A DNA stretch of 64,000 nucleotides from assembly GCF_039851965.1 (NCBI RefSeq), contig NZ_CP156674.1:620001-684000 (forward strand), written 5' to 3'. Both the position numbers and the translations under genes were made by a program. The stretch comes from Pseudalkalibacillus hwajinpoensis (lineage in GTDB: Bacteria; Bacillota; Bacilli; Bacillales; Guptibacillaceae). Every line of letters starts with the position of its first letter. Within the stretch, counting starts at the first letter, position 1. Under the pieces are notes generated by a model, which was not told the origin of the DNA, ran no database searches, and was given only the letters and a program-made list of their open reading frames with translations. This document shows positions 33,632-42,909 of the stretch, piece after piece.

Positions 33632-34543
33632 TTAATAGCTAATAGCTATTTGATTGGAGACTCTAATCCGGTAATTTTCTTTTTGAAAAAATACAAACCC
33701 TTCTACGCTTACAGGTTCTTTGAATTCAGACCTAACCGGAATTTGAAAGCTATCAATCCCGATTTGATCCCCTGGCTTAAGCGTAACCGGATGAAGAGGT
33801 GCTACCCATATCTCACCTTTTTCTCTTGATTTTTCAAGCCAATCATGCTCCGTGAATACCCAATGGGTTTGGTCGCTGGAAGAATTGGCTCGTGTTTCAG
33901 CCTCTTCGATTGGAAATATTCTTCCTTTCAAAACAGCTGTTTCAATTGGATTAAATCGGAAACAAACAATTGGATTTTGTAAATTCCTTGCGCCTCGATT
34001 TTCAATCTGCAAATCCCCTCGAATGATAACAGATTGGTCCCCACTCATAATGATTGAGGTATTAAAATAAGCAATAGCGTATACTTCATCTAACTTTGTA
34101 CCAGTTGATTCTTCTGGCTCCACCGCAGAAGAAGTCATATACTTAGTTCTTTTTTCTAAATTCTTAATTTTACCTTGCAAGTGATTTAGTAATTTATCTT
34201 TTTCATTAATGTCAATTTGCATGTCAGCAAGCAATGCTTCATATCCTTTTACTTTTTTCTCATAAACCTTCACTGTACTCTGAGCTACATTCCTTTTTTC
34301 TATTTCAAGGATTTTTGCCACGTTTTCTTTTGTTTTATTTTCAATCTCATGTTGGAGATTCTCTAACTCTCCTTTAAGTTGAGTGATTTGTTCATCACTA
34401 GCTTTTTTGGAAGATAGTTCCTTTTCAAGTGAAGTAATTTGATCTTTTGCAAAGATTAGTTCTTTCTCAAGCTCTAACGACTTCTCCTGGAAATATTTTG
34501 TTCGTGTAATGAGTCGAGAATAACTTAGCTTTTCTCCCTGCAT
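33632..34543 (-). CDS. coiled-coil protein with C-terminal beta domain, unknown
   Basis: The 303-residue product has a long predicted coiled coil at about residues 12-135 (heptad-like Leu, Lys and Glu, for example LEKELIFAKDQITSLEKEL). A compact domain follows (about 150-303) rich in beta-type sequence, with a final FVFFQKENYRIRVSNQIAISY. There is no signal peptide or membrane helix. I do not recognise the family. Its neighbours (repeat protein, cysteine-rich protein) and orientation suggest a spore-surface morphogenetic protein, but no clear sporulation promoter is seen. Confidence 0.75.
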   Translation of the reverse strand: MQGEKLSYSRLITRTKYFQEKSLELEKELIFAKDQITSLEKELSSKKASDEQITQLKGELENLQHEIENKTKENVAKILEIEKRNVAQSTVKVYEKKVKGYEALLADMQIDINEKDKLLNHLQGKIKNLEKRTKYMTSSAVEPEESTGTKLDEVYAIAYFNTSIIMSGDQSVIIRGDLQIENRGARNLQNPIVCFRFNPIETAVLKGRIFPIEEAETRANSSSDQTHWVFTEHDWLEKSREKGEIWVAPLHPVTLKPGDQIGIDSFQIPVRSEFKEPVSVEGFVFFQKENYRIRVSNQIAISY

Positions 34544-34613
34544 TAAGACTCCTCCTCCCTAACCGAAACTCCAACTATTCTATATGTATGAGTGAAAAGG
34601 ACCTTTTCATAAC

Positions 34614-34643
34614 AAAAAAGTGCAGGAAATGAAATCCTGCACT
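34614..34643 (-). terminator. terminator of the cysteine-rich protein gene
   Basis: GTGCAGGA / TCCTGCAC with an AATGAAA loop is followed by TTTTTTG on the minus strand. Confidence 0.88.
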
Positions 34644-34649
34644 TCGAGA

Positions 34650-35822
34650 TTATGGCTGCTTCTTGAACTTTATATCTTCAAAAGTTATACAATCATCAAC
34701 CTCTAATTCACCTTCGTCAACTTCGACTGTTCCAGTATTAAATACTGTGTGACCATGACGATTTAATAGATGGAATTCAAACCATTGGCCTTCTTCACCA
34801 TCCACAACAGCAAGCTTAAAATCATGCAACCTACCTTTATCCGTTACACCAGTACCTTCGATAACAAACTTTAATCCGTCTCCACATTCTTTACACTTAA
34901 GTGTATCTTGATCAAAGCTTGTTGCATTAAATGAAAAGTCTCTCTTACCATCGCTCGAATCAGTATCATTAAAACTAAATCTTAATGTGCTTCCATTTAA
35001 ACTACAATCTCCGCATATGTCTACTAAGAGAGTAGCACGGCCTTCATCTTCAGTCGTCATTCCGCTCGCTTCTCCAGTTAAAGAGCAGTCACAGTTTGGA
35101 CGAGGGAAAATATCCGGGCATTGTGCTGGGAATTCAACTGGCGGACATTCATCGATTACATCACTATCAGCCATCAAATCATTGTCACGTGGTGCACAGA
35201 ATTTAGCTAGAACTTCAAGCTTCACTTCTGCCTCTACCTGAATATCAACGCAAAAGATAACCTCTAGATCGAATGCTCTTGGAGAAGGACAGTTTAGAAG
35301 GACAGTCCCAGTTGGAATTCGGCAAATAACCTTAGTGATTCTGCAGAATAAGTCTGTTCCATTCGGAAAACAAAGAACAAACGATTCTAGTATTGATGAG
35401 TTGCAATCAATTTCGGTTACAAGCTCACCATTGCGATCGACAACTAGGACCTTTAAGTCTGCAGTGAAGAGAAGATCAACTAACTGAGCGTCTGCAAATC
35501 CTCCTCCAGGAATCGCTACACTGACATTTCTCTTTTCACCAATTTGCTCACAGAGAAAATCTCCATTTCCATGCTCACTACCAGAGAGCGGAAACAATGG
35601 TGGCGCCTCTGGAGTATTACATACGATGCGTAATGGACGGCGACCAGGATCTTCCATTGCTTCTTCGATCTTACATAACTGCTCATCTGTGAAATGTATC
35701 TTCTTCTTAACAGCGAGCTGATCGGTCACCCAGTCGTATACTTTTTGAACGCGAATGCACTCGTCCTGCAAGCTATTGGCAGCAGTAGGAACTGTGCGTT
35801 TCTTATGTGGTTTGTGACCCAT
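34650..35822 (-). CDS. cysteine-rich spore coat/exosporium-like protein
   Basis: The 390-residue product lacks a signal peptide and begins with a basic tail (MGHKPHKKRT). It then has CIRVQKVYDWVTDQ, a motif I associate with Bacillales spore-surface proteins. Many Cys residues are spread through the rest, several in pairs or in Cys-Pro contexts (CPPVEFPAQCPDIFPRPNCDC, CGDCSLNG, LKCKECGDG). Such cysteine-rich cytoplasmic proteins usually become cross-linked in spore outer layers. The C-terminal third looks beta-rich. A partial SigK-like -10 (CATAGTATG) lies upstream, but without the AC element. Confidence 0.6.
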   Translation of the reverse strand: MGHKPHKKRTVPTAANSLQDECIRVQKVYDWVTDQLAVKKKIHFTDEQLCKIEEAMEDPGRRPLRIVCNTPEAPPLFPLSGSEHGNGDFLCEQIGEKRNVSVAIPGGGFADAQLVDLLFTADLKVLVVDRNGELVTEIDCNSSILESFVLCFPNGTDLFCRITKVICRIPTGTVLLNCPSPRAFDLEVIFCVDIQVEAEVKLEVLAKFCAPRDNDLMADSDVIDECPPVEFPAQCPDIFPRPNCDCSLTGEASGMTTEDEGRATLLVDICGDCSLNGSTLRFSFNDTDSSDGKRDFSFNATSFDQDTLKCKECGDGLKFVIEGTGVTDKGRLHDFKLAVVDGEEGQWFEFHLLNRHGHTVFNTGTVEVDEGELEVDDCITFEDIKFKKQP

Positions 35823-35987
35823 ATCGTTCCTTCCTTTCTTTCACATGATAGGTTGATTCCCTACATACTATGGAATGAGCACAGAATTGCAACTATAGAG
35901 GCTGCCCAAATTTCTAATAGGCCACTGAATTGCAGAATATATTGTAATTAAAGGCTTCTTCTACTTTATTGAAGGTGGTGTTTTGAA

Positions 35988-36800
35988 GTGAGAACAATTT
36001 ACTGGGGACATACGAAGATAACTACCATCTCAGAGGATGAGATAAATGACCTGCAAACCCTATTGCCTTATTGGGGAATGTTGTTAGATACAAATAAACG
36101 TGAAATTATTAACGGTTTAACCAACTGCAGCGTCTCAATTAATGGAATTGAATCGCATGTTTACAGGAAACTGCAGACCTCTTTACAACATACAGGAGTA
36201 AATATTTCGTCAAATCAGGAAAAGAAATCAGCAAATATAGATATTTCAGTATGTGTAGAGGAAACACTCACTTACCCGATCTCTCTAACTCTAATGAACA
36301 TGACTTATAACTTGAGAACAGTAACAAAAGAGTACGTAGATCTCAATAAAATAATCCATCAGGGCATATGGTTCCCAAGAAAAGGCTCACCAATTGTTGT
36401 TCGAATTCATCCTAAAGAAGAACAGAATACTGTGAAGTGGCTTAGCTATTTAATTATACAGGCTTTCCTTAGAAAATCATTTGAACCACTAGGCGGTATT
36501 TCTTTATCAGTTTATCGAAAAATAGTAACAACTGTACTATCATCAATTAATCAGGATTTCTCTCAATTTCAGAATATAAAAAAGAACAGTGCTAGTGATT
36601 GGCCAGAAACTCCTAATGTCCCTGCTTATTTGCAACATCATTCTCTCCAATCAACAACAAGTAATCAAAAAAAGCACTCCATTCAACCCTTTCATAAAAA
36701 GAAGATTAATAAAGAAGAAAGCCCATTTAATCCGTTTAAGTTTCAAGATAAATCCCAAAAAACGTCGATCATTAATCCCTTTCAAAAAGGCGGTGAATAG
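35988..36800 (+). CDS. protein of unknown function with Lys/Gln-rich tail
   Basis: The 270-residue product starts MRTIYWGHTKITTISEDE. The first 200 residues look globular and mixed alpha/beta. The last 70 are polar and low complexity, with PF repeats (IQPFHKKK, SPFNPFKFQ, IINPFQKGGE), a pattern seen in disordered scaffold tails. No domain, signal peptide or membrane helix is recognised. GAAGGTGGTG is the ribosome binding site. A small CxxC protein gene follows after about 60 nt. Confidence 0.7.
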   Translation: MRTIYWGHTKITTISEDEINDLQTLLPYWGMLLDTNKREIINGLTNCSVSINGIESHVYRKLQTSLQHTGVNISSNQEKKSANIDISVCVEETLTYPISLTLMNMTYNLRTVTKEYVDLNKIIHQGIWFPRKGSPIVVRIHPKEEQNTVKWLSYLIIQAFLRKSFEPLGGISLSVYRKIVTTVLSSINQDFSQFQNIKKNSASDWPETPNVPAYLQHHSLQSTTSNQKKHSIQPFHKKKINKEESPFNPFKFQDKSQKTSIINPFQKGGE

Positions 36801-36805
36801 CCTAT

Positions 36806-36833
36806 ACTCTGTTCCTTCCACTTGAATAGACTA
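36806..36833 (+). promoter_or_regulatory. possible SigK-like promoter of the small CxxC gene
   Basis: AC (36806-36807), 17 nt, then AATAGACTA, one mismatch from CATAnnnTA. It lies 28 nt before the small gene's start. This is weaker than the exact matches elsewhere in the window. Confidence 0.35.
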
Positions 36834-36861
36834 TTGCAACACTGGATTTGGGAGGTTCATC

Positions 36862-37005
36862 ATGATGAACAAAAAGGATGTGCAAGCTTTATATAAAGAA
36901 GTGAAACGTAATCGCAAAAATAATAAACGTACTGATTTAACAAAGCCTAAAAAAGGTTGTAAATCATGTGGGAGAGTGACCTGGAAGCCAAATAAAACCA
37001 ATTAA
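36862..37005 (+). CDS. small basic CxxC protein
   Basis: A GGAGG site stands 6 nt before the ATG at 36862 (9 nt before a second ATG). The 47-residue product is very basic (KEVKRNRKNNKRTDL) and ends with GCKSCGRVTWKPNKTN, a single CxxC pair. A bidirectional terminator begins at its stop codon, which supports a real gene. The family is unknown; a spore-associated small protein or a metal or nucleic-acid binding peptide are possible. Confidence 0.65.
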   Translation: MMNKKDVQALYKEVKRNRKNNKRTDLTKPKKGCKSCGRVTWKPNKTN

Positions 37006-37043
37006 CGTAAAAAAATGAGCTTGACTCATTTTTTTACGTTAAT
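37001..37043. terminator. bidirectional terminator between the small CxxC gene and cysC
   Basis: AATTAACGTAAAAAAATGAG and its complement form a near-perfect 20-bp stem around CTTGA, with T-runs on both strands. It ends both convergent units. Confidence 0.92.
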
Positions 37044-37062
37044 TACATATGGACTAATATCA

Positions 37063-37668
37063 TTATATATAACCGTTATCTAACAAATAATTAGTGATTT
37101 TATCTACACACTCTTCAATGGTGTCCTTATCAGTTTTAATAACTAATTCAGGGTTAACAGGTGCTTCATAAGGGGCAGAAATTCCTGTAAACTCCTTTAT
37201 TTCCCCTTCACGGACTTTTTTATAAAGATCTTTAGGATCTCTTCGCTCACATTCCTCAATTGGACAATTTACAAAAACTTCAATAAATTCGTTATCTTCT
37301 AGAAGTTTTCTAACGCTATCTCGATCAAGTCTATACGGAGAGATAAATGCACTCAGCACAATGGTCCCACTATCCACGAAAAGCTTTGCCACTTCTCCAA
37401 TTCGACGAATATTTTCTTTTCGATCCTGTTCATTAAATCCAAGATCCTGATTAAGACCATGACGAACATTGTCTCCGTCTAATAAATACGTGGTTATTCC
37501 TTTTTGATAAAGCCTTCTCTCAAGATTATTTGCAATAGTTGATTTCCCTGACCCTGAAAGGCCAGTGAACCAGATCACAAAACTTTTATGACCTTTGAGT
37601 ACCTGCCTCTCTGTCTTAGAAACAAAACTACTGTGCCAATGTAAATTTGATTCCAACTTATTGTTCAT
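37063..37668 (-). CDS. cysC: adenylylsulfate (APS) kinase
   Basis: The 201-residue product has the Walker A GLSGSGKSTIA near residue 33 and the CysC-specific DGDNVRHGLNQDLGF (APS binding), and it ends at the usual family length. It phosphorylates APS to PAPS with ATP. It is the last gene of the sat / permease / cysC unit. PAPS can feed sulfate reduction or sulfotransferases. No PAPS reductase (CysH) or sulfite reductase is present in the window, but two sulfotransferase genes are. Confidence 0.96.
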   Translation of the reverse strand: MNNKLESNLHWHSSFVSKTERQVLKGHKSFVIWFTGLSGSGKSTIANNLERRLYQKGITTYLLDGDNVRHGLNQDLGFNEQDRKENIRRIGEVAKLFVDSGTIVLSAFISPYRLDRDSVRKLLEDNEFIEVFVNCPIEECERRDPKDLYKKVREGEIKEFTGISAPYEAPVNPELVIKTDKDTIEECVDKITNYLLDNGYI

Positions 37669-37677
37669 CTCCTTCCT

Positions 37678-38940
37678 TTAGGTTAATGGCCAAAAAACTG
37701 GAATTAACAGAATTGATATACTCATAACAATTATTTTCATTGGAATGCCAGTAATGATAAAATGTTTAAATTTGTAATAACCTGCTTCATAAACAATTAA
37801 GTTCGTCTGATATCCAATAGGCGTCGCAAAGCTTGCTGAGGCAGCGATCGCAATCGCAACAGCAAATGGCTCTAGATTCAAAGACATTTGTTCTGTCATA
37901 AATAAAGCAATCGGAAAGACAAATACGGCTGCTGCATTGTTAGTAATCATTTCTGTTGCAATGGAAGTGACAAAATAAATGGCGATCAGAAGGGCATAAG
38001 GACCAAAATGGCTAATAGGAGCAATCATTTTTTCCGTTATGAAAAAGGCTGCACCTGACTTTTCCAGCCCTTCTGCCAAACCTAATGCTGAACCGATGAC
38101 AATAAGCAACTGCCAGGGAATCGAACGAATCGCCTCTTTAAGTGAGATAATTCTAGCGAAAAGAAAGATTATGCTTACGATCATAGCTCCTGTTAGCATG
38201 CTAATGAGCTGAAAACTAACAACTATAATCATTATGATAAAAAGAACATATGCGATACCATCCCAAGCCTTGGACCTTTTATGATCCTGATCTATGTTCT
38301 TGAGATCTATTCCTTTAGATTGACGAATGGTGAGTTCTGGTAAATGCTTGTGACCATACAATCCCATATACAGAATTCCTCCAACCACACTTGGCACCCC
38401 TACCACTGCCAATTCAAACATTCCAAACCCATCATATCCATTTTGCTTTAACAAGGCATGAACGATCAAGTTGGTGGATGTACCGATTAACGTGCACATT
38501 CCACCAAGGATGGCTGCATATGAGAGAGGGATAAGAAGCTTCGAAGGTGAGAAGTGGTTTATAATCCCCCATTTCTTCACTATCGGCGTGAAAAGGAGAA
38601 CGAGCGGGATATTATTTAAAAAAGCGGATAGTCCTGCGATAATTGTCATAAGTTTTATTGTTAACCATGAGTTTCCTTTTCCTTCTTTTAGAATAGCTTT
38701 TGCCAGATACTTGATAAAGTTCGTTTCTTGAATGGCTCCTATTACAATGAATAGGGCAGCGACCGTAAGAACGCTTTGATTCGCAAATCCAGATACTACT
38801 TCAAGAGGTGTTAATACTCCTATTAATAATAAAATCCCCAGTGCTCCTAATAATGCAATATGAACTTTCACCAAATCAAATATAAGAACAAAAAACATTA
38901 GGCAGATAACCCCGATAGTGATTATTCCATAAACAGTCAT
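37678..38940 (-). CDS. SLC13/ArsB-type anion permease, probable sulfate importer
   Basis: The 420-residue polytopic protein has the DASS/SLC13 features FLNNIPLVLLFTPI, GTSTNLIVHALL, ITNNAAAVFVFPIAL and TPIGYQTNLIVYEAG, where the two Asn-Thr-type motifs line the anion site. Being between sat and cysC (gaps of 9 and 24 nt) makes sulfate its most likely substrate. B. subtilis uses a PiT-type CysP in its cys operon, so this arrangement is different. About eleven membrane segments are predicted. Confidence 0.85.
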   Translation of the reverse strand: MTVYGIITIGVICLMFFVLIFDLVKVHIALLGALGILLLIGVLTPLEVVSGFANQSVLTVAALFIVIGAIQETNFIKYLAKAILKEGKGNSWLTIKLMTIIAGLSAFLNNIPLVLLFTPIVKKWGIINHFSPSKLLIPLSYAAILGGMCTLIGTSTNLIVHALLKQNGYDGFGMFELAVVGVPSVVGGILYMGLYGHKHLPELTIRQSKGIDLKNIDQDHKRSKAWDGIAYVLFIIMIIVVSFQLISMLTGAMIVSIIFLFARIISLKEAIRSIPWQLLIVIGSALGLAEGLEKSGAAFFITEKMIAPISHFGPYALLIAIYFVTSIATEMITNNAAAVFVFPIALFMTEQMSLNLEPFAVAIAIAASASFATPIGYQTNLIVYEAGYYKFKHFIITGIPMKIIVMSISILLIPVFWPLT

Positions 38941-38964
38941 GATGTCATTATTGCCGCTCCTTTG

Positions 38965-40098
38965 TTATAACTCTTTCAACCCTTCTATTAATACTTCCAC
39001 GACTTCTGATCTGCTAAATTCAATTGGAGGCGCTTCTCCTCTTCGAAGCATGTCTCTTACTTTCGTTCCAGAGAGATGAAGTCTCTTCTCCTGGTCATGT
39101 GGACAGGTTTTTGATGTAGCGATACTTCCACATTTCTGGCAGAAAAAAGCATGTTCATAAAAGAGGGGAACGATTCCGAGCTCATCCGAGTTAAATTGCT
39201 TAAAAATCAGTTGAGCATCATAAGTCCCATAATAATCGCCTACCCCTGCATGATCACGCCCTACGATAAAGTGCGTGCAGCCATAGTTTTTTCGAACAAT
39301 GGCATGAAAGACAGCTTCCCTTGGTCCGGCATAACGCATCGCTGCTGGAAAACACGCAAGTACAGTTCTTTCTTTTGGATAGTAATTCTGAAGAAGGACT
39401 TCATAAGACTTCATCCGAATATCAGCAGGAATATCATCTTTTTTTGTTTCACCTACTAAAGGATGTAAGAAAAGCCCGTCAATGGTTTCCATTGCTGACT
39501 TTTGTATATACTCATGAGCACGATGAATTGGATTTCGAGTTTGAAACCCAACTACAGAGTTATACCCTTTGTCTTTAAAGATCTGTCTTGTTTCACAAGG
39601 CTTTAACTGGTAGTCTTCAAACAATTTATGAGTTCTCTTGATCATCCATATTGGTCCACCAACATAAATAGATGAACTTGAGAGTATCCGTTTTACACCG
39701 GGATGATTCATGTCGGTTGTTCCATAAATAAGTCTAGACTCTTCCAATTTATCTACCGAATAAATTTCTTTTACTTCTAAAACTCCATATACTTGTTTAT
39801 CCTGCACTAATTTTACTTTTTTCCCTAATTGAAGATGATTCGCTTCTGTTTCTTCTATAGGTAGAGTTACTGGCAAGCTCCAAATCAGTCCGTTCTTAAG
39901 TCTCATGTGTGTTAAAACTTTCTTATAATCAGACTGAACCATAAATCCTGTTAGGGGACTGAATACCCCCGTTGCAATACATTCGAGATCTGTTAAGGCG
40001 AAATTATCTAGCTCTATTTCAGTAGAAATATTATTTAAATAATGACAATCTGAATTGTAACGATCAATAAGCACCCCACCATGGGGATCAATTGACAA
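38965..40098 (-). CDS. sat: sulfate adenylyltransferase (ATP sulfurylase)
   Basis: A TTG at 40098 is chosen because AAGGAGGG stands 7 nt upstream (protein begins MSIDPHGGVLIDRYN, 377 aa). The open frame continues upstream without a site. The family's motifs are present: QTRNPIHRAHEY, GRDHAGVGDYYG, and a C-terminal Cys cluster (CQKCGSIATSKTCPHD). The reaction is ATP + sulfate to APS + PPi. A possible SigA promoter lies at 40174-40203. It is first in the PAPS-forming unit. Confidence 0.95.
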   Translation of the reverse strand: MSIDPHGGVLIDRYNSDCHYLNNISTEIELDNFALTDLECIATGVFSPLTGFMVQSDYKKVLTHMRLKNGLIWSLPVTLPIEETEANHLQLGKKVKLVQDKQVYGVLEVKEIYSVDKLEESRLIYGTTDMNHPGVKRILSSSSIYVGGPIWMIKRTHKLFEDYQLKPCETRQIFKDKGYNSVVGFQTRNPIHRAHEYIQKSAMETIDGLFLHPLVGETKKDDIPADIRMKSYEVLLQNYYPKERTVLACFPAAMRYAGPREAVFHAIVRKNYGCTHFIVGRDHAGVGDYYGTYDAQLIFKQFNSDELGIVPLFYEHAFFCQKCGSIATSKTCPHDQEKRLHLSGTKVRDMLRRGEAPPIEFSRSEVVEVLIEGLKEL

Positions 40099-40173
40099 AG
40101 AAAATCCCTCCTTAGATTTAATTTTTTTAAAGCTCAAATACGTTACATTTATCTTCACATTACTTTAAAATCT

Positions 40174-40203
40174 ATATTAATGATTTTAGTTTGATAGGTA
40201 CAA
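40174..40203 (-). promoter_or_regulatory. possible promoter of sat-permease-cysC
   Basis: TTGTAC (40198-40203), 18 nt, then TAATAT (40174-40179) on the minus strand. No SigK match is found here, and no terminator separates this unit from the glycosyltransferase gene ending at 40243, so readthrough is possible. Confidence 0.4.
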
Positions 40204-40242
40204 GACACTATTAGTTGAAAAATTCATACACCACTTCTATTT

Positions 40243-41274
40243 TTAACCTAAAGCAAAACTGTTAATGGCACTTAAGAATCTATCTATACTTCTTTCCCAG
40301 GTCCAATTAGATGCTTCTACCTCACCTCTACTAGCAAGAGTTTGACGAAGATTTGGATTATGGATCAATCGGATTATATTGTCTGAAAGATTATTCTCAT
40401 ACCGGTATGATAGAAGACAATTTTCATCTGGATTACAATAATCAAGATTTCCTCCAGCATATGTTGTTACAAGAGCAGCTCCACATTTCATGGCTTCAAG
40501 TCCTGGAAGTGATGCCGTGTCATAAGTTGAAGAATTAACAAATATATCTGCCTGATTGTAGTGGTAACAAAGCTCAACATCATTTGCAGGCGTATAAAAA
40601 CGATAGTTACCCATACCTTTTATTTTCTGGAGGATTGGAGAACTTGCTAACTCATCTGGAGGACAAAATAAATTCAATTGAATGTTTGGATATCTCTGCT
40701 TAACAATGTCTAAGTGATTTAGTAAATAGTTTTGCTCCCTGTGCCATGAAAATCCTCCTTCAGGTTTTCGTATTACAGCTGATACTTCAATCTTATCCTT
40801 GGGTTGTCGAATCTGGAGATTTCTAAATTCTGAACTTACTCCAACTGGAACAATCTTTCCTTTTATCCCATGATTTAAATTAATCAATTCTTGATGCCAT
40901 TTTGAGAGAACAATAATCTTTGAAGTTACGTGATACGTGGGGAACGTAACGTCATTTTCAGGCAAAAAAACAGGTTCATAACAAAGGCTTAAGCGTATAT
41001 GCATTCCTTTTCCATTGATACTAGCCAGTTCTGCCGCTTGAACTGTCGTATAATAGTTCGATATGATATAGTCACTGTAGGGATAATCTCCTTCTTGAAT
41101 GGTCGGTTCTAAGGTTCTTATTATGTTAGCTTTAATGTTAAATTCTATATCCCCCTGTGGTGGCATGAGAATCGCAACTTCATGTCCTCTTTCCACAAGG
41201 CCGTTCGTCAATTCAGCCAGCATCCTCTGTGCCCCTCCTTTACAAAGGGTTAAAATCGGGAATGTAAACTTCAT
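40243..41274 (-). CDS. glycosyltransferase, GT-B fold, family 4-like
   Basis: The 343-residue product has an N-terminal GT-B domain beginning TFPILTLCKGGAQRMLAELTNGL and a C-terminal nucleotide-sugar domain with a PGLEAMKCGAALVTTYAGG segment, where the acidic residue of the E-x7-E region sits. It is cytoplasmic and likely adds one sugar to a glycan. Its ATG overlaps the stop of the preceding GT2 gene (ATGA), so it is translationally coupled and last in the aminosugar operon. Confidence 0.88.
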   Translation of the reverse strand: MKFTFPILTLCKGGAQRMLAELTNGLVERGHEVAILMPPQGDIEFNIKANIIRTLEPTIQEGDYPYSDYIISNYYTTVQAAELASINGKGMHIRLSLCYEPVFLPENDVTFPTYHVTSKIIVLSKWHQELINLNHGIKGKIVPVGVSSEFRNLQIRQPKDKIEVSAVIRKPEGGFSWHREQNYLLNHLDIVKQRYPNIQLNLFCPPDELASSPILQKIKGMGNYRFYTPANDVELCYHYNQADIFVNSSTYDTASLPGLEAMKCGAALVTTYAGGNLDYCNPDENCLLSYRYENNLSDNIIRLIHNPNLRQTLASRGEVEASNWTWERSIDRFLSAINSFALG

Positions 41275-41987
41275 GTTTTATCTACCTCCCTTAAGATCAG
41301 TTGGATCATAGCATTTCTATACCTGTTTTTAACAAGTCCAATTTCTTTACGTATCGCCAAAGCATTCTTTTTTGTACCCATTTCATCATGAACCCTGTAG
41401 CGAACTAATGGCTCATTTAGATAATGAAAGTCATAGAGTTGAACCACTCGAAGCCATAAATCGTAATCCTGCGTATAGGGAAGAGACTCGTCAAACAATC
41501 CAACCTCGTTAAAGATGTTCATCTTTAACATTACTGTACAGCCATTAATCGGACAGCCACGTTTTAATGTCCTGTAAAAAAGGTTGCGGTTTTGAAAGAA
41601 AACCTCTATGGCATCACTTTTGATCTTACTCTTTTCATCAATTAAGATGTACGACGAGTAACTAACAGAAGCTTGATATTGGTTCATGAAGTTGAGTTGC
41701 TTTTCGATTTTCTCAGGTTCATACAGGTCATCGGAGCTTAACCAACTAAAATACTCTCCCGTCGCTGCCTGAATACCGGCATTAAGAGCACTTGCCGTTC
41801 CCCCATTTTCTTTTTCGATATACCTTATTTCACTTAAGAATGGGACTATTTTTTCTTGATGAATGGTCGATCCGTCGTTAACAACGATGACTTCAATATT
41901 TTTATAGGTCTGACTCATTGCACTTTTGATTGCTTGGTCAACATAAGCACAATTGTAAAACGGTATGATAATCGATACTTTTTCCAA
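41271..41987 (-). CDS. family 2 glycosyltransferase
   Basis: The TTG at 41987 has a GGGGGGAG site just upstream and gives the standard GT2 start MEKVSIIIPFYNCAYVD. Within about 238 residues lie VVNDGST (UDP-binding), SWLSSDDLYEPEK (DXD-like DD) and a QDYDLWLRV motif. The frame continues upstream but into the previous gene. It is part of the coupled aminosugar operon. Confidence 0.9.
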   Translation of the reverse strand: MEKVSIIIPFYNCAYVDQAIKSAMSQTYKNIEVIVVNDGSTIHQEKIVPFLSEIRYIEKENGGTASALNAGIQAATGEYFSWLSSDDLYEPEKIEKQLNFMNQYQASVSYSSYILIDEKSKIKSDAIEVFFQNRNLFYRTLKRGCPINGCTVMLKMNIFNEVGLFDESLPYTQDYDLWLRVVQLYDFHYLNEPLVRYRVHDEMGTKKNALAIRKEIGLVKNRYRNAMIQLILREVDKT

Positions 41988-42006
41988 TTTTCTCCCCCCC
42001 TTGACT

Positions 42007-42909
42007 TTAAGAGATATGTTTTCTAAAATGCTCAAGTGTATCATTTAGAGATGAGCGAAGTGATATGGTGGGAGTCCATCCCAATGCGATCATGTCCTGC
42101 CCTTTAATAGCAACTTCAGCATGCGAACCTTTAGCCTTTTTCGTTTCCACTGTAAATTGGACGTCTGTTAACGTCTTTACTTGCTGAACGACATCTTGCA
42201 ATGAACAGCTTTTCCCTGAACCAACTTCATACGTTTTCCCCACTTCTCCACAAGTCAATAGGATTTCATAGGCTTTCACTACATCTCTCACATCTAGAAA
42301 ATCTCGTTGAATTGATAAGTCATTAAGGTAGAGCGTACGATCGACACTTTTCCTCTCCATCTGAACAATCTTACTTGCAATAATCGAACACACACCATTT
42401 GAAGGACCAGGTCCAATTAAATTGCTCGGTTTAGCCATAATAATATTCATACCAAATAAGTGAGCCCAGATTTCAGCAATTTGCATTTGCATTGTTTTAC
42501 TGAAGCTGTATGGATGCTCGGGTAGTTGTGACAGTGCTGGATCATATTGAAGGGCTGAACCTATAACAACAATCCTTGTTTGATGAGATTCTATCCGAAT
42601 CGCTTCAAGCAGGTAAAGAGTTGAAAGGATATTTGCTTCAATCGATGTGATCGGGTTTTTCCAAGAAGAGGCTACAGAATTCAGTCCTGCCAAATGTAGA
42701 ACAAAATCAGGTTGTTCTTCTTCGATCATCACCTTTACTTGGTGTTTATCTGTTAAATCACATATACTGATCCCCAACTCGCTCAGTTGAGGTCTATTTT
42801 TTCGGACAACAGCTCTAACATCCCATCCTTTTTCAAGGAAGTATCGACAGGCGTGGTGCCCAGTAAAACCCCCAGCACCTGTTATGAGAACAGAAGGTTT
42901 TTCTTTCAT
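42007..42909 (-). CDS. NAD-dependent sugar-nucleotide epimerase/reductase (extended SDR)
   Basis: The ATG at 42909 overlaps the previous stop (ATGA). The 300-residue product has the extended-SDR cofactor loop TGAGGFTGHHACR and the catalytic YSFSK near residue 140, with Ser in VVIGSALQY. It resembles GDP-mannose 4,6-dehydratase/RMD-like and UDP-sugar epimerase enzymes. Given the neighbours, it may act after or beside the UDP-GlcNAc-derived pathway, but the exact reaction cannot be read. Confidence 0.85.
   Translation of the reverse strand: MKEKPSVLITGAGGFTGHHACRYFLEKGWDVRAVVRKNRPQLSELGISICDLTDKHQVKVMIEEEQPDFVLHLAGLNSVASSWKNPITSIEANILSTLYLLEAIRIESHQTRIVVIGSALQYDPALSQLPEHPYSFSKTMQMQIAEIWAHLFGMNIIMAKPSNLIGPGPSNGVCSIIASKIVQMERKSVDRTLYLNDLSIQRDFLDVRDVVKAYEILLTCGEVGKTYEVGSGKSCSLQDVVQQVKTLTDVQFTVETKKAKGSHAEVAIKGQDMIALGWTPTISLRSSLNDTLEHFRKHIS

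Noticed and set aside
40099..40242. SigK promoter for sat
   Set aside because: No CATAnnnTA with AC at 16-17 nt was found; only a SigA-like pair.
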